64,000 nt of DNA, taken from contig JAVBWI010000002.1 of NCBI GenBank assembly GCA_036677445.1, positions 135,441 to 199,440 on the forward strand, written 5' to 3'. The notes beneath the pieces are model-generated. The model had not been told where the DNA came from. It saw nothing but the letters and a program-made list of their open reading frames with translations, and ran no database searches. This DNA is from JAVBWI01 sp036677445 (GTDB lineage Bacteria > Bacillota > Clostridia > Christensenellales > CAG-138). Shown here piece by piece: positions 35,717 through 44,631 of this stretch (position 1 is the stretch's first letter; every line of letters begins with the position of its first letter). The position numbers and the translations under genes are program-made.

Positions 35717-35924
35717 GGCGTCCTCCTTAATCCGGTTCAGAACAGAGCAATTGTTATATAGGCATGGATCGCCTCCTTGTGATTATAAGTATAGGCGTCA
35801 CAAAAATTGGATGCAACAAATAAAGCAATTTCTTACATATAATTCATTTCATGTTCATCATTGTTGAAAACCGCGCTTGACTGAGCATCCAATCTCATTT
35901 ACAAAAATATATTCTTTTGCCTTC

Positions 35925-35974
35925 TTGACATACTAACGATCGTTAGTTAAGCTCATACTAACGATTGTTAGTAT
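35925..35974 (+). promoter_or_regulatory. TetR promoter with two palindromic operators
   Basis: A -35 box TTGACA (35925-35930) is followed by palindrome ACTAACGATCGTTAGT (35932-35947) and by ACTAACGATTGTTAGT (35957-35972, extended to ATAC/GTAT). The centres are 25 bp apart. They lie directly before the TetR gene at 35997, as expected for autorepression. The stretch 35767-35920 is AT-rich without a gene. Confidence 0.85.
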
Positions 35975-35996
35975 GGATTGTTTATGTGAGGTGCGT

Positions 35997-36635
35997 ATGA
36001 ATACGAGGGATAAAATTTTACGGGAAGCCTTAACGCTTTTTTCTTCCCGCGGCTATGACGCCGTATCTGTCAGGGATATCGCAAGGGCGGTGGGTATCAA
36101 GGAAAGCTCGCTTTACAACCACTTTAAAAACAAGCAGGATATTTTCGATACCATATTGCGCGAGTATTCCCAACGTGGGCGGGAGTATTTCCATCAGATG
36201 CGGCTGACCGGCGAGGATAAGCGGTTTGTGGCGGATGAGAGAACCATCGCGATGTATAAGAACATGACGAACGAAGAGTTTACAGCCATCGTCGGGAATA
36301 TTTTCGAGTTTTATTTTACCGATGAGGTCAACGTAAAGCTGCGTAAGCTGCTCACCATTGAGCAATATCGCAATGAACAGATAGCCGGGCTGTTTCGGGA
36401 GCTTTCGTTTGACGGCAGCATCGCCTTCCAGACAGAGTTGTTTGATGGCATGATCAAAGCCGGCTGCTTTGTTGTAACCGACCCGCAAATATTGGCGCTG
36501 GAATTTTTTGCGCCGATTTTCCTCATATTCTACAAGTTTGACAACAATGCGCAAAGCCTGCTGGAAGCCAAGGATCTTTTTACGCGGCACATCAGGCACT
36601 TTCATGAGACGTATGGCACAAAAAGCCGCAACTAA
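35997..36635 (+). CDS. TetR/AcrR-family transcriptional regulator
   Basis: 212 residues from ATG 35997 (MNTRDKILREALTLFSSRGY), behind GAGGTGCGT; an upstream in-frame ATG at 35973 falls in the operator. The helix-turn-helix is at about 20-48 (VSVRDIARAVGIKESSLYNHFKNKQDIF). The rest is an alpha-helical ligand domain. Two matching operators lie just upstream, so it represses itself and probably the oxidoreductase gene 34 bp downstream. The ligand is unknown. Confidence 0.93.
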   Translation: MNTRDKILREALTLFSSRGYDAVSVRDIARAVGIKESSLYNHFKNKQDIFDTILREYSQRGREYFHQMRLTGEDKRFVADERTIAMYKNMTNEEFTAIVGNIFEFYFTDEVNVKLRKLLTIEQYRNEQIAGLFRELSFDGSIAFQTELFDGMIKAGCFVVTDPQILALEFFAPIFLIFYKFDNNAQSLLEAKDLFTRHIRHFHETYGTKSRN

Positions 36636-36669
36636 GAAGAAAAAATTTTGTTGATATAGGAGAAGGATC

Positions 36670-37380
36670 ATGAAAATTACGGTAGTAAACGGCAACAGCC
36701 GCCACGGAAGCACCTGGCACTGCATGGATTTAGTGCGGCAGGAACTGGCGAAATACGGCGAGGTGCAAACCGCTGAGTTTTTTCTTCCCAAGGATATGCC
36801 GCATTTCTGCAACGGCTGCTTTTCGTGTTTGATGAACGGCGAGCATACCTGCCCGCACTTTGAAAGCGTAACGCATATTGCGCAAGCGATGCTGGACGCG
36901 GATCTTATTATACTGACGTCTCCCATTTACGCGATGGATATATCCGGCCAGCTAAAGGCGTTGCTGGATCATTTGTGCTACATGTGGTTCAGTCACCGCC
37001 CAAATCCCCAAATGTTCAACAAAGTGGGCCTCATCATCGCCACCACGGCAGGGGCCGGGTTGGGGCATGCCGTAAAAACGATGCATAACAGCCTGAAATT
37101 CTGGGGCGTAAAACGGATATTTGTGCATAAGAACGTCGTCGGCGCCATGAAATGGGGCGATGTTTCGGCGAAGAAGCAGGCGCAAATTCAAAAGCAAGCC
37201 GCCGCTATGGCAAAGCGGATCACAAAAGCAGTCAAAAACGCCGACCGCTTGCCCGCGCCGTTGTTCAGCAGAGTGTTTTTCAAAATGATGACAGGTATGA
37301 TGAAAAAGAATACCTGGAATCTCCGTGACCGGAAGCATTGGGAAGACCATGGCTGGTTAAGCGGCGCGTCGCCTTTTTAA
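36670..37380 (+). CDS. flavodoxin-fold NAD(P)H-dependent oxidoreductase
   Basis: 236 residues. The flavin-binding opening MKITVVNGNSRHGSTWHCMD is followed by CNGCFSCLMNGEHTCPH, a cysteine-rich loop seen in iron-sulfur-flavoprotein relatives, and LTSPIYAMDISGQLKALLDH, the conserved flavin/substrate region. The C-terminal 70 residues are basic and helical. It probably uses FMN to reduce a quinone, nitro- or metal compound. GGAGAAGGATC precedes the ATG. It is in one unit with the TetR gene, which suggests induction by a toxic compound. Confidence 0.88.
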   Translation: MKITVVNGNSRHGSTWHCMDLVRQELAKYGEVQTAEFFLPKDMPHFCNGCFSCLMNGEHTCPHFESVTHIAQAMLDADLIILTSPIYAMDISGQLKALLDHLCYMWFSHRPNPQMFNKVGLIIATTAGAGLGHAVKTMHNSLKFWGVKRIFVHKNVVGAMKWGDVSAKKQAQIQKQAAAMAKRITKAVKNADRLPAPLFSRVFFKMMTGMMKKNTWNLRDRKHWEDHGWLSGASPF

Positions 37381-37416
37381 GGGCGGCGTTTGCGCCAACA
37401 AAATGCCGCTCTGCCG

Positions 37417-37469
37417 GAAAAACCGATCAGCCGGCGACCCATGCACACTGCGGCGTCGGCTGATCGGTT
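37417..37469 (-). terminator. terminator of the leftward NagB-like gene
   Basis: AACCGATCAGCCG (37421-37433) pairs with CGGCTGATCGGTT (37457-37469) as a perfect 13-bp stem. On the minus strand the 3' arm continues into T residues (37421-37417), fitting the gene that ends at 37559. Confidence 0.6.
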
Positions 37470-37499
37470 GAAGAGGATATATCATGATGCAGAAAGCCC

Positions 37500-37544
37500 A
37501 TCGGCGCTTCCAGTCTTGTTTCAGGGATGGGCGCCGATTTTTTC
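37500..37544 (+). terminator. terminator for the rightward oxidoreductase unit
   Basis: ATCGGCGC (37500-37507) pairs with GCGCCGAT (37531-37538), followed by six T residues. It lies past the leftward-gene terminator, so the two converging units have interleaved terminators. Confidence 0.65.
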
Positions 37545-37558
37545 CTGAAAAGAAGCAC

Positions 37559-38509
37559 TCAGTTGGTATCCGCGCAAAGGGGGCCCGCAAGCTCCCGCAG
37601 GAAGAACAGCTTGCCGGGCAGCGTGGGGATAAAGCTGGAGGTGATGCAGGTGGTGGGCCCGTAGCGCAGCGTCATCCAGAAGGACATGCCCTGCCACTGC
37701 ATACCGCGCGAGAATACGCCGTCCGCGCCGCCGATGATATAGTCGGACTGGAATATGACGCCCGGCCCGATGGTGTTGGCGTAACAGGGAATAAGCGCGT
37801 AGTTGCTGCGGAAGCTGGTGAGCGCGTTTTGCTCGATGGTCAGCGGATGCAGCCTTGCGCCGATGCGGTGGGTGGCCGCCATCCAGTCTGCCTGCGTAGC
37901 GTAATCCAGTGCGAAGTGCGGCTCCCAGAACGCAATATGGCAGACGCGACCGATACCGAACACCAGCACCTGTTTGGCGCCTTTTGCCCTGAGCGCGGCG
38001 ATCATCTGTGCATAACGGGGCAGCTCCTCGCGCGTGGCGAAATGGCGCTGGCTTTCCGGAACGGAAAGAGCGCCCAGCGGGCCGTAGAAAGCGCCGATCA
38101 TGGCATTCTGGAAAGCGGCGGGGTCGGATGCGGGCAGCGTATTGCCCTGTTCATCCGACCATTCGTCCATATTGAAGCCGTGCACATGCTTGCAGTCGAT
38201 GTTCCATTCCTTCAGGAAGTACACCGCCCATTTGTACATGCCCATCGGGCCCACCGGCAGTATGAGTATCAGCTCGCGCTGTTCTTCCTTGGCCTTTTTG
38301 ATCTGCATGGCGATCTCATGCCCCATGTACGCGCCGAATTCTTCAAGATTCTCACAGGGAACGGGACGGAAGCCTTCGTGCCAAAACGGTTGGGGTTCCA
38401 GTACGCTGCCAGGGTCGTTGGAGCAGCAATCCCGAATGCGTGCAATATCCCAGCCTGCCGGGAATACCGTTTCAAAATAGGAACCCTTCAAGGTGCTGAC
38501 CATGTCCAT
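37559..38509 (-). CDS. NagB-like sugar-6-phosphate deaminase/isomerase family protein
   Basis: 316 residues, longer than classical NagB (about 240-270). Family landmarks are spread along it: ILPVGPMGMYKWAVYF in place of the LATG-x-TP phosphate loop, HGFNMDEWSD for the catalytic LDEY-type aspartate region, and FGIGRVCHIAFWEP for GIG-x-DGHIAFNEP. Classical enzymes turn glucosamine-6-phosphate into fructose-6-phosphate and ammonia; the altered motifs suggest another amino sugar or an isomerase role. It is divergent from the ceramidase-like gene and heads the amino-sugar block. Confidence 0.75.
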   Translation of the reverse strand: MDMVSTLKGSYFETVFPAGWDIARIRDCCSNDPGSVLEPQPFWHEGFRPVPCENLEEFGAYMGHEIAMQIKKAKEEQRELILILPVGPMGMYKWAVYFLKEWNIDCKHVHGFNMDEWSDEQGNTLPASDPAAFQNAMIGAFYGPLGALSVPESQRHFATREELPRYAQMIAALRAKGAKQVLVFGIGRVCHIAFWEPHFALDYATQADWMAATHRIGARLHPLTIEQNALTSFRSNYALIPCYANTIGPGVIFQSDYIIGGADGVFSRGMQWQGMSFWMTLRYGPTTCITSSFIPTLPGKLFFLRELAGPLCADTN

Positions 38510-38616
38510 ACGATACGCCTCCTTTAATTTTCACAGTTCATTTCCTTCACATGCGGCGCAGAAACCGAAAACGGAAACAGTGCATAAATAGTTTTGTCAG
38601 TGGATGAATTATTTGT

Positions 38617-38645
38617 ATTATGACGTGTTGTGTACTGTTTGTCAA
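38617..38645 (-). promoter_or_regulatory. promoter of the NagB-like gene
   Basis: Reading leftward: TTGACA (38645-38640), 17 bases, CATAAT (38622-38617). The -10 lies inside ATTATTTGTATTAT (38608-38621), a motif that recurs near other promoters of this block. It is divergent from the ceramidase-like promoter at 38691. Confidence 0.6.
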
Positions 38646-38690
38646 TGTTTTTTCAAATGGACTAAAATGATATGTTCTTGCATATGCCTA

Positions 38691-38719
38691 TTGACGCCCT
38701 ATATGGCCGGAGCTAGAAT
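38691..38719 (+). promoter_or_regulatory. promoter of the ceramidase-like gene
   Basis: TTGACG (38691-38696), 17 bases, TAGAAT (38714-38719). ATATGGCC occurs at 38701 and 38726, a direct repeat 25 bp apart that straddles the -10, and ATGGACTAA at 38657 is shared with the 45.8-kb promoter. Confidence 0.6.
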
Positions 38720-38775
38720 AAGCATATATGGCCAAGGTATACCCCCGGTCAAATCATATCCCGGAGGGCTTCAAC

Positions 38776-40155
38776 GTGAAAACCAGCTTTCTTTCCATCG
38801 TCATTACACCTCGAATCGGTGTGCCGCTTGCGGGGAACGGCCGGGAGGATTCGCGCTCGCGCGGCATCCACGACGACCTGCGCGCGAATTTTGCATACCT
38901 CGACTGCGACGGCGCGCGGCATCTGTTTATCGGCTTGGACCTTTTGGGGATCAAGCGCCGCGAAGCGGACGCCATCAAGGCGCGTATTCAGGAAACCTGC
39001 GGCATACCAACCGGGAATATTACTATTTTCGCTACGCATACGCACAGCGGCCCCAACACCCTGGAAATATTCAAGACATTTTTGACCGAAGAGGATTTAA
39101 CTGCCTGCAAAAACTACCGCGGTTTTTTGGTGGACGCTTTATCCGCCGCGGCGCCCAAGGTAATCGCCGCGGCATCGGAGTCGTTGATGGGATTTGGGCG
39201 CGACGTGGTGGAAGGATACTCGTTTAACCGCCGGGTCCTGCTCGATGACGGCACGCTGCGCATGGTATTCGAGGAATACGACCGCGCGCGCATCGCGCGG
39301 CTGGCGGGCCCCAACGGCAACCCGGTGATGAGCGTATTTGTCTTTACGGATATGGATGAGCGGGTAAAGGGTATACTGCTGAATTTTACCAGCCACCCGG
39401 CGGTGGTATGCGGCGAGGGCTGGCTGTATACCCGCGACTATATCCACGCGCTCACGCAGGCGCTGCAGCGGCGTTACGGGCCGGATACGGTGGTGCTGTA
39501 CGCGAACGGCGCGCAGGGCAACCAGGTGGCTTCCAATCCGTACGGCCCCTTCATCACCGGCTTTGACGAGGCTGACCGCGTGGGCGAAGGCCTTGCCGAG
39601 GGCGCAATCCGCATCATAGACCGGGTGCTGATGGAAGGGACGCTTGGGCGGGATGCGCAGTTGTGCGCGGTGACCGCGCCGCTTACGCTTCCCATCCGCC
39701 GCATTCCTCGGGAAGAGGCGGCGCGCGCGCGCGGTGTCCTGGCCGCGTATGGGGATGGAAAAGGCGCGCGCCTGCACGGGCTGGATCCGCGGGTAGAGGC
39801 GGAAAGCATATTGGAAATGGCGGACTGCCCCGCGCAGGAGGACGAAACGCTGGTTCAGGCCATCCGCCTGGGCGACGCGCTTATCGTGACGTTCCCCGGT
39901 GAAGTGTTTTTGGAGCACGCGTACAGCGTGCTGCGCCGCGTGCAATATAAAAACGCCATGGTGTTCGGGCTGGCCAACGATTACATTGGCTATATCCCCA
40001 CACGCGAGGCGTTTTGTGAAGGCGGGTACGAAGTCAAAACTTCGTTCGTATCCAGCCGGTATGACCCTTGTGCAGGGGAATTGCTGGTCGCGGCATGCCG
40101 CGGTCTTGTGGGCAGGCTGGAGAACAAGGCGGCCGGGCGGACGGGCAATGCTTAA
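38776..40155 (+). CDS. neutral/alkaline ceramidase-family hydrolase, short cytosolic form
   Basis: 459 residues from GTG 38776 (MKTSFLSIVITPRIGVPLAG), behind CCGGAGG; earlier in-frame starts lack a ribosome site. It matches the N-terminal catalytic domain of neutral ceramidases: the zinc histidines in ATHTHSGPNT, TSHPAV, and the NGAQGNQVASN block near the catalytic serine position. There is no signal peptide, and the C-terminal domain of secreted ceramidases is missing. Such short forms probably split an amide in a small sugar-like or polar compound. It opens the rightward side of the amino-sugar block. Confidence 0.82.
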   Translation: MKTSFLSIVITPRIGVPLAGNGREDSRSRGIHDDLRANFAYLDCDGARHLFIGLDLLGIKRREADAIKARIQETCGIPTGNITIFATHTHSGPNTLEIFKTFLTEEDLTACKNYRGFLVDALSAAAPKVIAAASESLMGFGRDVVEGYSFNRRVLLDDGTLRMVFEEYDRARIARLAGPNGNPVMSVFVFTDMDERVKGILLNFTSHPAVVCGEGWLYTRDYIHALTQALQRRYGPDTVVLYANGAQGNQVASNPYGPFITGFDEADRVGEGLAEGAIRIIDRVLMEGTLGRDAQLCAVTAPLTLPIRRIPREEAARARGVLAAYGDGKGARLHGLDPRVEAESILEMADCPAQEDETLVQAIRLGDALIVTFPGEVFLEHAYSVLRRVQYKNAMVFGLANDYIGYIPTREAFCEGGYEVKTSFVSSRYDPCAGELLVAACRGLVGRLENKAAGRTGNA

Positions 40156-40169
40156 AAAGCGTGTGCGCG

Positions 40170-41402
40170 TTACGCCTGCGAGTTTTTGAATATCTCGTCC
40201 ATGCACATCATGACGGCGGCGCGGCGCAGCGTTTCAAAATCGCCGGAGGAAGCTTCTATGGCGACCTCCTGCGCGTGCAGCAGGCGAAAATGCCCTGCGA
40301 TGGAAGAGCGCACCATATCCAGAAAACCTTCACCCAGTATGGAGATGGCCCCGCCGATATGGATCACGTGGATGTCGAACAGGTTGATGGCGCTCACGAG
40401 CCCGCAGCAGAGCGCGTACACGTAATCGCTGAGCACTTCCATGACGCGCGGATCCCGCGCGAAGAAACGTGCGGCAACCTCCTGCATGGCGACCTCGTTG
40501 ATTTGGGCGGCAAAGGAATCGTTATAGCTTAGCTTCAAACCGGCGCGCTCATTGAGCGTACGGAACAGCGCCGCGGTCGAACAGATGCTCTCCAGGCAGC
40601 CCCGGTTGGAGCACAGGCAGAGCGGTCCGTTGCGGTCTATGATCATGTGCCCGATTTCCAGCGAAAAGCACTGTGCGGGGTCCTTATGCGCGTCGCCCAT
40701 TACGATGCCCGCGCTGATGCCCTCGTCGATGTTGATGGCGAGCACCCGCTTGCCGGGCGCATAATCGTCTGAGCTGTATTCCATAAAGGCGAGCACGCTG
40801 GTGTTGTTGCTGATGAGCACGCGCGAGTCGGGGAAACGTTCCCGAAGCCGCGCCACCAGGTCGCCCTCCGTCAGTTCCTCGGCAGGGATAACCGCGGAAA
40901 ACTTGATGAGCCCTGTCTCCGCATCAAATATCCCGGGGAATATCACGTGGGTGCCGATAAGCCGGTACATGGGAATACGCTTGGCTTTTAAGAGCTTTTT
41001 GATTTCGGCTGCAATCTGCTCGCTCGAATGCGTTCCGCCGTGTATGCGCACGCTGCCCAGTTTTCGGAAGCAGATGTCATAAAGCGAGCAGATAAAGCTG
41101 TGGCTGATAATTTCCACCGTCGCGATGCATCCGCCCGCGGCGTTGACTTCCAGCATGATGGGTTTGCGCCCCCGCATGGAGGAAACGCCCGTACCCGTTT
41201 CGCGGATCCATTTGTTCTGAATGAGCTCGTCCACCAGCATGGAGACCGTGGTTGGCGAAAGGTTGGTCTGCGTGGCAAGCGTTGCGCGTGAGGTCGGCAT
41301 GGTTTTGCGTATAATATTGAACAGCAACATGGTATTATGTGCCTTGATCTTCTGCTGCGAAAAGTTGCTTGGCGTTTTGTCCGTGATGATCGGTTTAATC
41401 AT
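40170..41402 (-). CDS. ROK-family transcriptional repressor
   Basis: 410 residues from the ATG at 41402, which has GAGG seven bases upstream; an ATG two codons earlier is too close to it. The N-terminal winged helix (about 20-75; PTSRATLATQTNLSPTTVSMLVDEL) is followed by a ROK sugar-sensing domain: EIGHMIIDRNGPLCLCSNRGCLE, with the zinc cysteines and the E-x-G-H sugar ligand. NagC and XylR are relatives. It lies between the ceramidase-like gene and the first transporter operon and probably controls the block, lifting repression when its sugar binds. Confidence 0.92.
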   Translation of the reverse strand: MIKPIITDKTPSNFSQQKIKAHNTMLLFNIIRKTMPTSRATLATQTNLSPTTVSMLVDELIQNKWIRETGTGVSSMRGRKPIMLEVNAAGGCIATVEIISHSFICSLYDICFRKLGSVRIHGGTHSSEQIAAEIKKLLKAKRIPMYRLIGTHVIFPGIFDAETGLIKFSAVIPAEELTEGDLVARLRERFPDSRVLISNNTSVLAFMEYSSDDYAPGKRVLAINIDEGISAGIVMGDAHKDPAQCFSLEIGHMIIDRNGPLCLCSNRGCLESICSTAALFRTLNERAGLKLSYNDSFAAQINEVAMQEVAARFFARDPRVMEVLSDYVYALCCGLVSAINLFDIHVIHIGGAISILGEGFLDMVRSSIAGHFRLLHAQEVAIEASSGDFETLRRAAVMMCMDEIFKNSQA

Positions 41403-41730
41403 TTGCATACCTCATTGCTGTAAGATGTTGAATTACTCCATTACCGGTAATAACAGGCGCTGTATTTTAGCTGCTTGTATTCTAGCATCAAGCGGGCGAT
41501 CATGGCAAGCGATGCGCGGGAATGGCCGCGGCGTTTCGGCTCAGCCGCACGTTCATCAGCCGGGACGGGATGCGACCCGTGGCGCGGCTCTTGCCGCGCA
41601 TCCGTATGCTTTGAGCGAAACCGATTCCGGCCGCGCATTGCGGACGCTTTGCCGCCCCGTGATGGCAAAAGGATAGCAAATCGCATCAAAATTTCTCCAT
41701 TGAATTTATTAATAATTGTATTATCCGTTA

Positions 41731-41759
41731 ATATTATTTCATAAATGCGCTAATTGCAA
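41731..41759 (-). promoter_or_regulatory. promoter of the ROK repressor gene
   Basis: Reading leftward: TTGCAA (41759-41754), 17 bases, TAATAT (41736-41731). Just downstream lies TAATAATTGTATTATCC (41710-41726), a candidate operator. Between 41440 and 41700 the spacer is GC-rich and holds nothing I can identify, so the 5' leader is unusually long. Confidence 0.45.
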
Positions 41760-41822
41760 TGGTTTTATTAATATTCCTTAAAAATTAAAAAATGATGAAT
41801 GTATAGAATTCCATTTTGCATA

Positions 41823-41851
41823 TTGATTTGGGCAAAGGGGTAGTGTATCAT
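41823..41851 (+). promoter_or_regulatory. promoter of the first sugar ABC operon
   Basis: TTGATT (41823-41828), 17 bases, TATCAT (41846-41851). A second TATAAT lies at about 41896. The leader of over 130 bases contains GGGC/GCCC and GCCCG/CGGGC pairings near 41930 but no known riboswitch. Confidence 0.5.
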
Positions 41852-42030
41852 AGCATCAACATAAACCGTGTGTTATAAAAAGGCGTATGTGCATATAATA
41901 GTGTCGATTCCAGGGCGCAGAGTGCCCGCTGTGACGGGCTTACAAATTCTTAACGCGCGAACCAAAGCAGGTAGCCAATAAATTAAATATAAGGCCTATT
42001 ACGCATGAGTCAACAAAAGGAGTGAAAGCG

Positions 42031-43035
42031 ATGAGTGATCCTGTTGTGTCCGGACAAAGTTATGCAAATTCCAATTTTGCGAAAAAACTGTCCAAGTTTA
42101 CCAAAGAGAATATGGCGATCGTCGCCATAGTGCTGATGAGCGTCGTATTCACGTTTACCTCCCCTTACTTCCTGTCCTGGGAGAACTGGAAGAATATTTT
42201 GCTGCAAACCTCCACGGTATCCATAGCGGCGATGGGGCAGGCGATTGTTTTGCTTACCGGCAACTTTGATCTGTCGTTGGGACGCAACGTGGCCTTCACC
42301 AGCTGCCTCGGCGCAATTCTCATGAAGAGCACCGCGCTTAGCCCCGCGGAAATGAACCCCTGGCTCGCGATTGGCATCATGCTTGCCGTAGGTACGCTGA
42401 TCGGTCTGTGCAACGGCCTTCTGACTGCGTATGCGGGTCTGCCCGCGTTTATCGCCACACTCGGCCTGCAAAACGTATGTTACGGTTTGGCGAAGGTCAT
42501 CACCAACGCCACCCCGATTGCAACTTTCCCGGATGATATTGCCTTCTTCGGCCGCGGTTACCTTGGGCCGGTACCTTATTGCGTCATTATCATGATCGGC
42601 CTGTATGTACTTGCACAGTTCCTGTCTACCCAGACAAAGCTGGGGCGCAATATTTACGCGGTAGGCGGAAGCAAGGAAGCGGCGTTCTTCTCCGGTATCA
42701 ATGTCAAGAAATATACATGTCTGGCTTTCGTGATTGCGGGCTTCCTGGCCTCCTTCAGCGGCGTGGTTCTCATGAGCCGGTTAAATTCCGTGGCCATCAC
42801 AAACGGGCAAGGTTATGAGTTTGACGCGGTCATCGGTTCCATTATCGGCGGCATCAGCCTGACCGGCGGAAAAGGCAAAATCGTGGGCACCATGTTTGGC
42901 TCAATATTCCTCATTACGCTTTTCAACGGAATGGCGCAGCTGCATGTGGATCCATTCGTACAGGATGTGCTCAAGGGTGTGGTGCTGCTTGCCGCCATTG
43001 GACTTGACGTACTGCGCAACAGAAAACGCGCCTGA
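42031..43035 (+). CDS. sugar ABC transporter permease (RbsC-like), system 1
   Basis: 334 residues from ATG 42031, behind AAAAGGAGTG. Eight to ten hydrophobic helices are visible. Conserved RbsC-family parts: TGNFDLSLGRNVAFTSCLGA, GLLTAYAGLPAFIATLG, TKLGRNIYAVGGSKEAAFFSGINV (the loop contacting the ATPase), and IGGISLTGGKGKIVGTMFG. It forms the membrane channel for a monosaccharide-like substrate. The gene order permease, ATPase, binding protein differs from system 2, where the ATPase comes first. Confidence 0.95.
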   Translation: MSDPVVSGQSYANSNFAKKLSKFTKENMAIVAIVLMSVVFTFTSPYFLSWENWKNILLQTSTVSIAAMGQAIVLLTGNFDLSLGRNVAFTSCLGAILMKSTALSPAEMNPWLAIGIMLAVGTLIGLCNGLLTAYAGLPAFIATLGLQNVCYGLAKVITNATPIATFPDDIAFFGRGYLGPVPYCVIIMIGLYVLAQFLSTQTKLGRNIYAVGGSKEAAFFSGINVKKYTCLAFVIAGFLASFSGVVLMSRLNSVAITNGQGYEFDAVIGSIIGGISLTGGKGKIVGTMFGSIFLITLFNGMAQLHVDPFVQDVLKGVVLLAAIGLDVLRNRKRA

Positions 43036-43077
43036 GAGCGTCCCTCACGCAAGGACCAAGAAAGGGCTGATAGCACG

Positions 43078-44559
43078 ATGGAAAAAGACTATATTCTCAG
43101 CATGGAGTGCGTAACAAAGAGCTTTCCAGGCGTCAAGGCGCTCGATTCGGTTTCTTTTAAAATTGAGCGCGGCACCATCCACGCTTTGGTGGGGGAGAAC
43201 GGCGCGGGCAAAAGTACGCTGATTAAAATACTGGCCGGCATTTACCATACCGAAGAAGGAAAAGTATTTTTAAACGGGGAACGCGTTGCGTTTAAAACGC
43301 CGCACGAATCCCGTACTGCCGGTATCGCCGTAGTGCATCAGGAGGTAAAGCTCGCCGAACCGCTTTCCGTAAAGGAAAACCTGTTCGTCGGCAACCTGAT
43401 CATGCGCGGCAAATTGGTGGATTGGAAAGAAATGCGCCGCCGCGCGTCGGAAACCATTACAAATTTGGGCGTGGATATCGATGTGGATGCGCCAGTGGAA
43501 AGCCTGACGGTTGCGAAAAAGCAGATCGTGGAGATTTGCCGTGCAGTGAACATGAACTGCAAGCTGCTCATCATGGATGAGCCCTCCGCCACGCTGACCG
43601 ACCGCGAACTGGATATCATGTTTGGCATTGTAAGAAGGCTGCGCCAGGAAGGCATCACCATCATTTACATCTCGCACCGGCTGGACGAGGTATTCCAGCT
43701 TGCGGATAACGTTACCGTGCTGCGCGACGGAGAGCATGTGGAAACGCTGCCCGTTTCGGAGGTTTCACGCGAAAAGCTCATCGCGCTGATGGTCGGCCGC
43801 GAACTGGGGCAGGAATACCCCAAGGTGGCGGCGGCGCAGGGCGATGTGGTGCTCGAAGTAAAGAACCTCACGCGCAAGGGCGTGCTGCACGATATCAGCT
43901 TCCAAGTACGTAAAGGCGAGGTGCTGGGCATATCCGGGCTGGTTGGCGCGGGGCGTACCGAGCTTGCGCGCGCCATACTGGGTATCGATAAGACCGACAG
44001 CGGCGAGGTGTTTGTGCGCGGCAAAAAGGTGCACTACCATTCCTTCCGCGAAGCCATACACGACGGGCTGGGCCTAATACCGGAGGACCGAAAGCTGCAG
44101 GGCCTGGTGCAGATATTCTCTGTTAAGCGCAACATCTGCATGGTCAGCCTGGATAAGATCATTAAAAACGGCGTGGTGAGCGAGAAGCTTGAGGCCCAGT
44201 ATGCCGCGGAATATTCCCGCAAGCTGAGGGTAGCCACCCCCACGCTGGATACGCAGGTGCAGTACCTTTCGGGCGGCAACCAGCAGAAGGTAGTCGTTGC
44301 CAAGTGGCTGCTGCAGGACAGCGATATCCTGTTCCTGGATGAACCGACCCGCGGTATTGACGTAGGCGCAAAGGCCGAGATCTACCGCCTGATCAACGAT
44401 CTTGTTGAGCAGGGCAGGACGGTTATTATGATTTCCTCCGAAATGCCGGAAATCCTGGGCATGTGCGACCGTATCGTCGTGCTGCACGAAGGCAGGAAAA
44501 TGGGCGAGCTGCTTCGCGAAGAGGCTACGCAGGAGAAAATTATGGCGCTTTGCGTATAG
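43078..44559 (+). CDS. sugar ABC transporter ATP-binding protein (RbsA-like), system 1
   Basis: 493 residues with two fused ATPase domains. Domain 1: Walker A GENGAGKSTLIKIL, signature-region VESLTVAKKQIVEICRA, Walker B LLIMDEPSATLT. Domain 2: GLVGAGRTELARAILG replaces a normal Walker A, as usual in RbsA/MglA, then YLSGGNQQKVVVAKWL and ILFLDEPTRGIDVGAK. It powers import through the neighbouring permease. It starts 43 bp after the permease gene. Confidence 0.96.
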   Translation: MEKDYILSMECVTKSFPGVKALDSVSFKIERGTIHALVGENGAGKSTLIKILAGIYHTEEGKVFLNGERVAFKTPHESRTAGIAVVHQEVKLAEPLSVKENLFVGNLIMRGKLVDWKEMRRRASETITNLGVDIDVDAPVESLTVAKKQIVEICRAVNMNCKLLIMDEPSATLTDRELDIMFGIVRRLRQEGITIIYISHRLDEVFQLADNVTVLRDGEHVETLPVSEVSREKLIALMVGRELGQEYPKVAAAQGDVVLEVKNLTRKGVLHDISFQVRKGEVLGISGLVGAGRTELARAILGIDKTDSGEVFVRGKKVHYHSFREAIHDGLGLIPEDRKLQGLVQIFSVKRNICMVSLDKIIKNGVVSEKLEAQYAAEYSRKLRVATPTLDTQVQYLSGGNQQKVVVAKWLLQDSDILFLDEPTRGIDVGAKAEIYRLINDLVEQGRTVIMISSEMPEILGMCDRIVVLHEGRKMGELLREEATQEKIMALCV

Positions 44560-44631
44560 AAACGCGGTTCACTTTATCCCAAGTATTTAACGGGCAACCG
44601 TTAGAAATAAAACCAAGGAGGAGAAACAATC

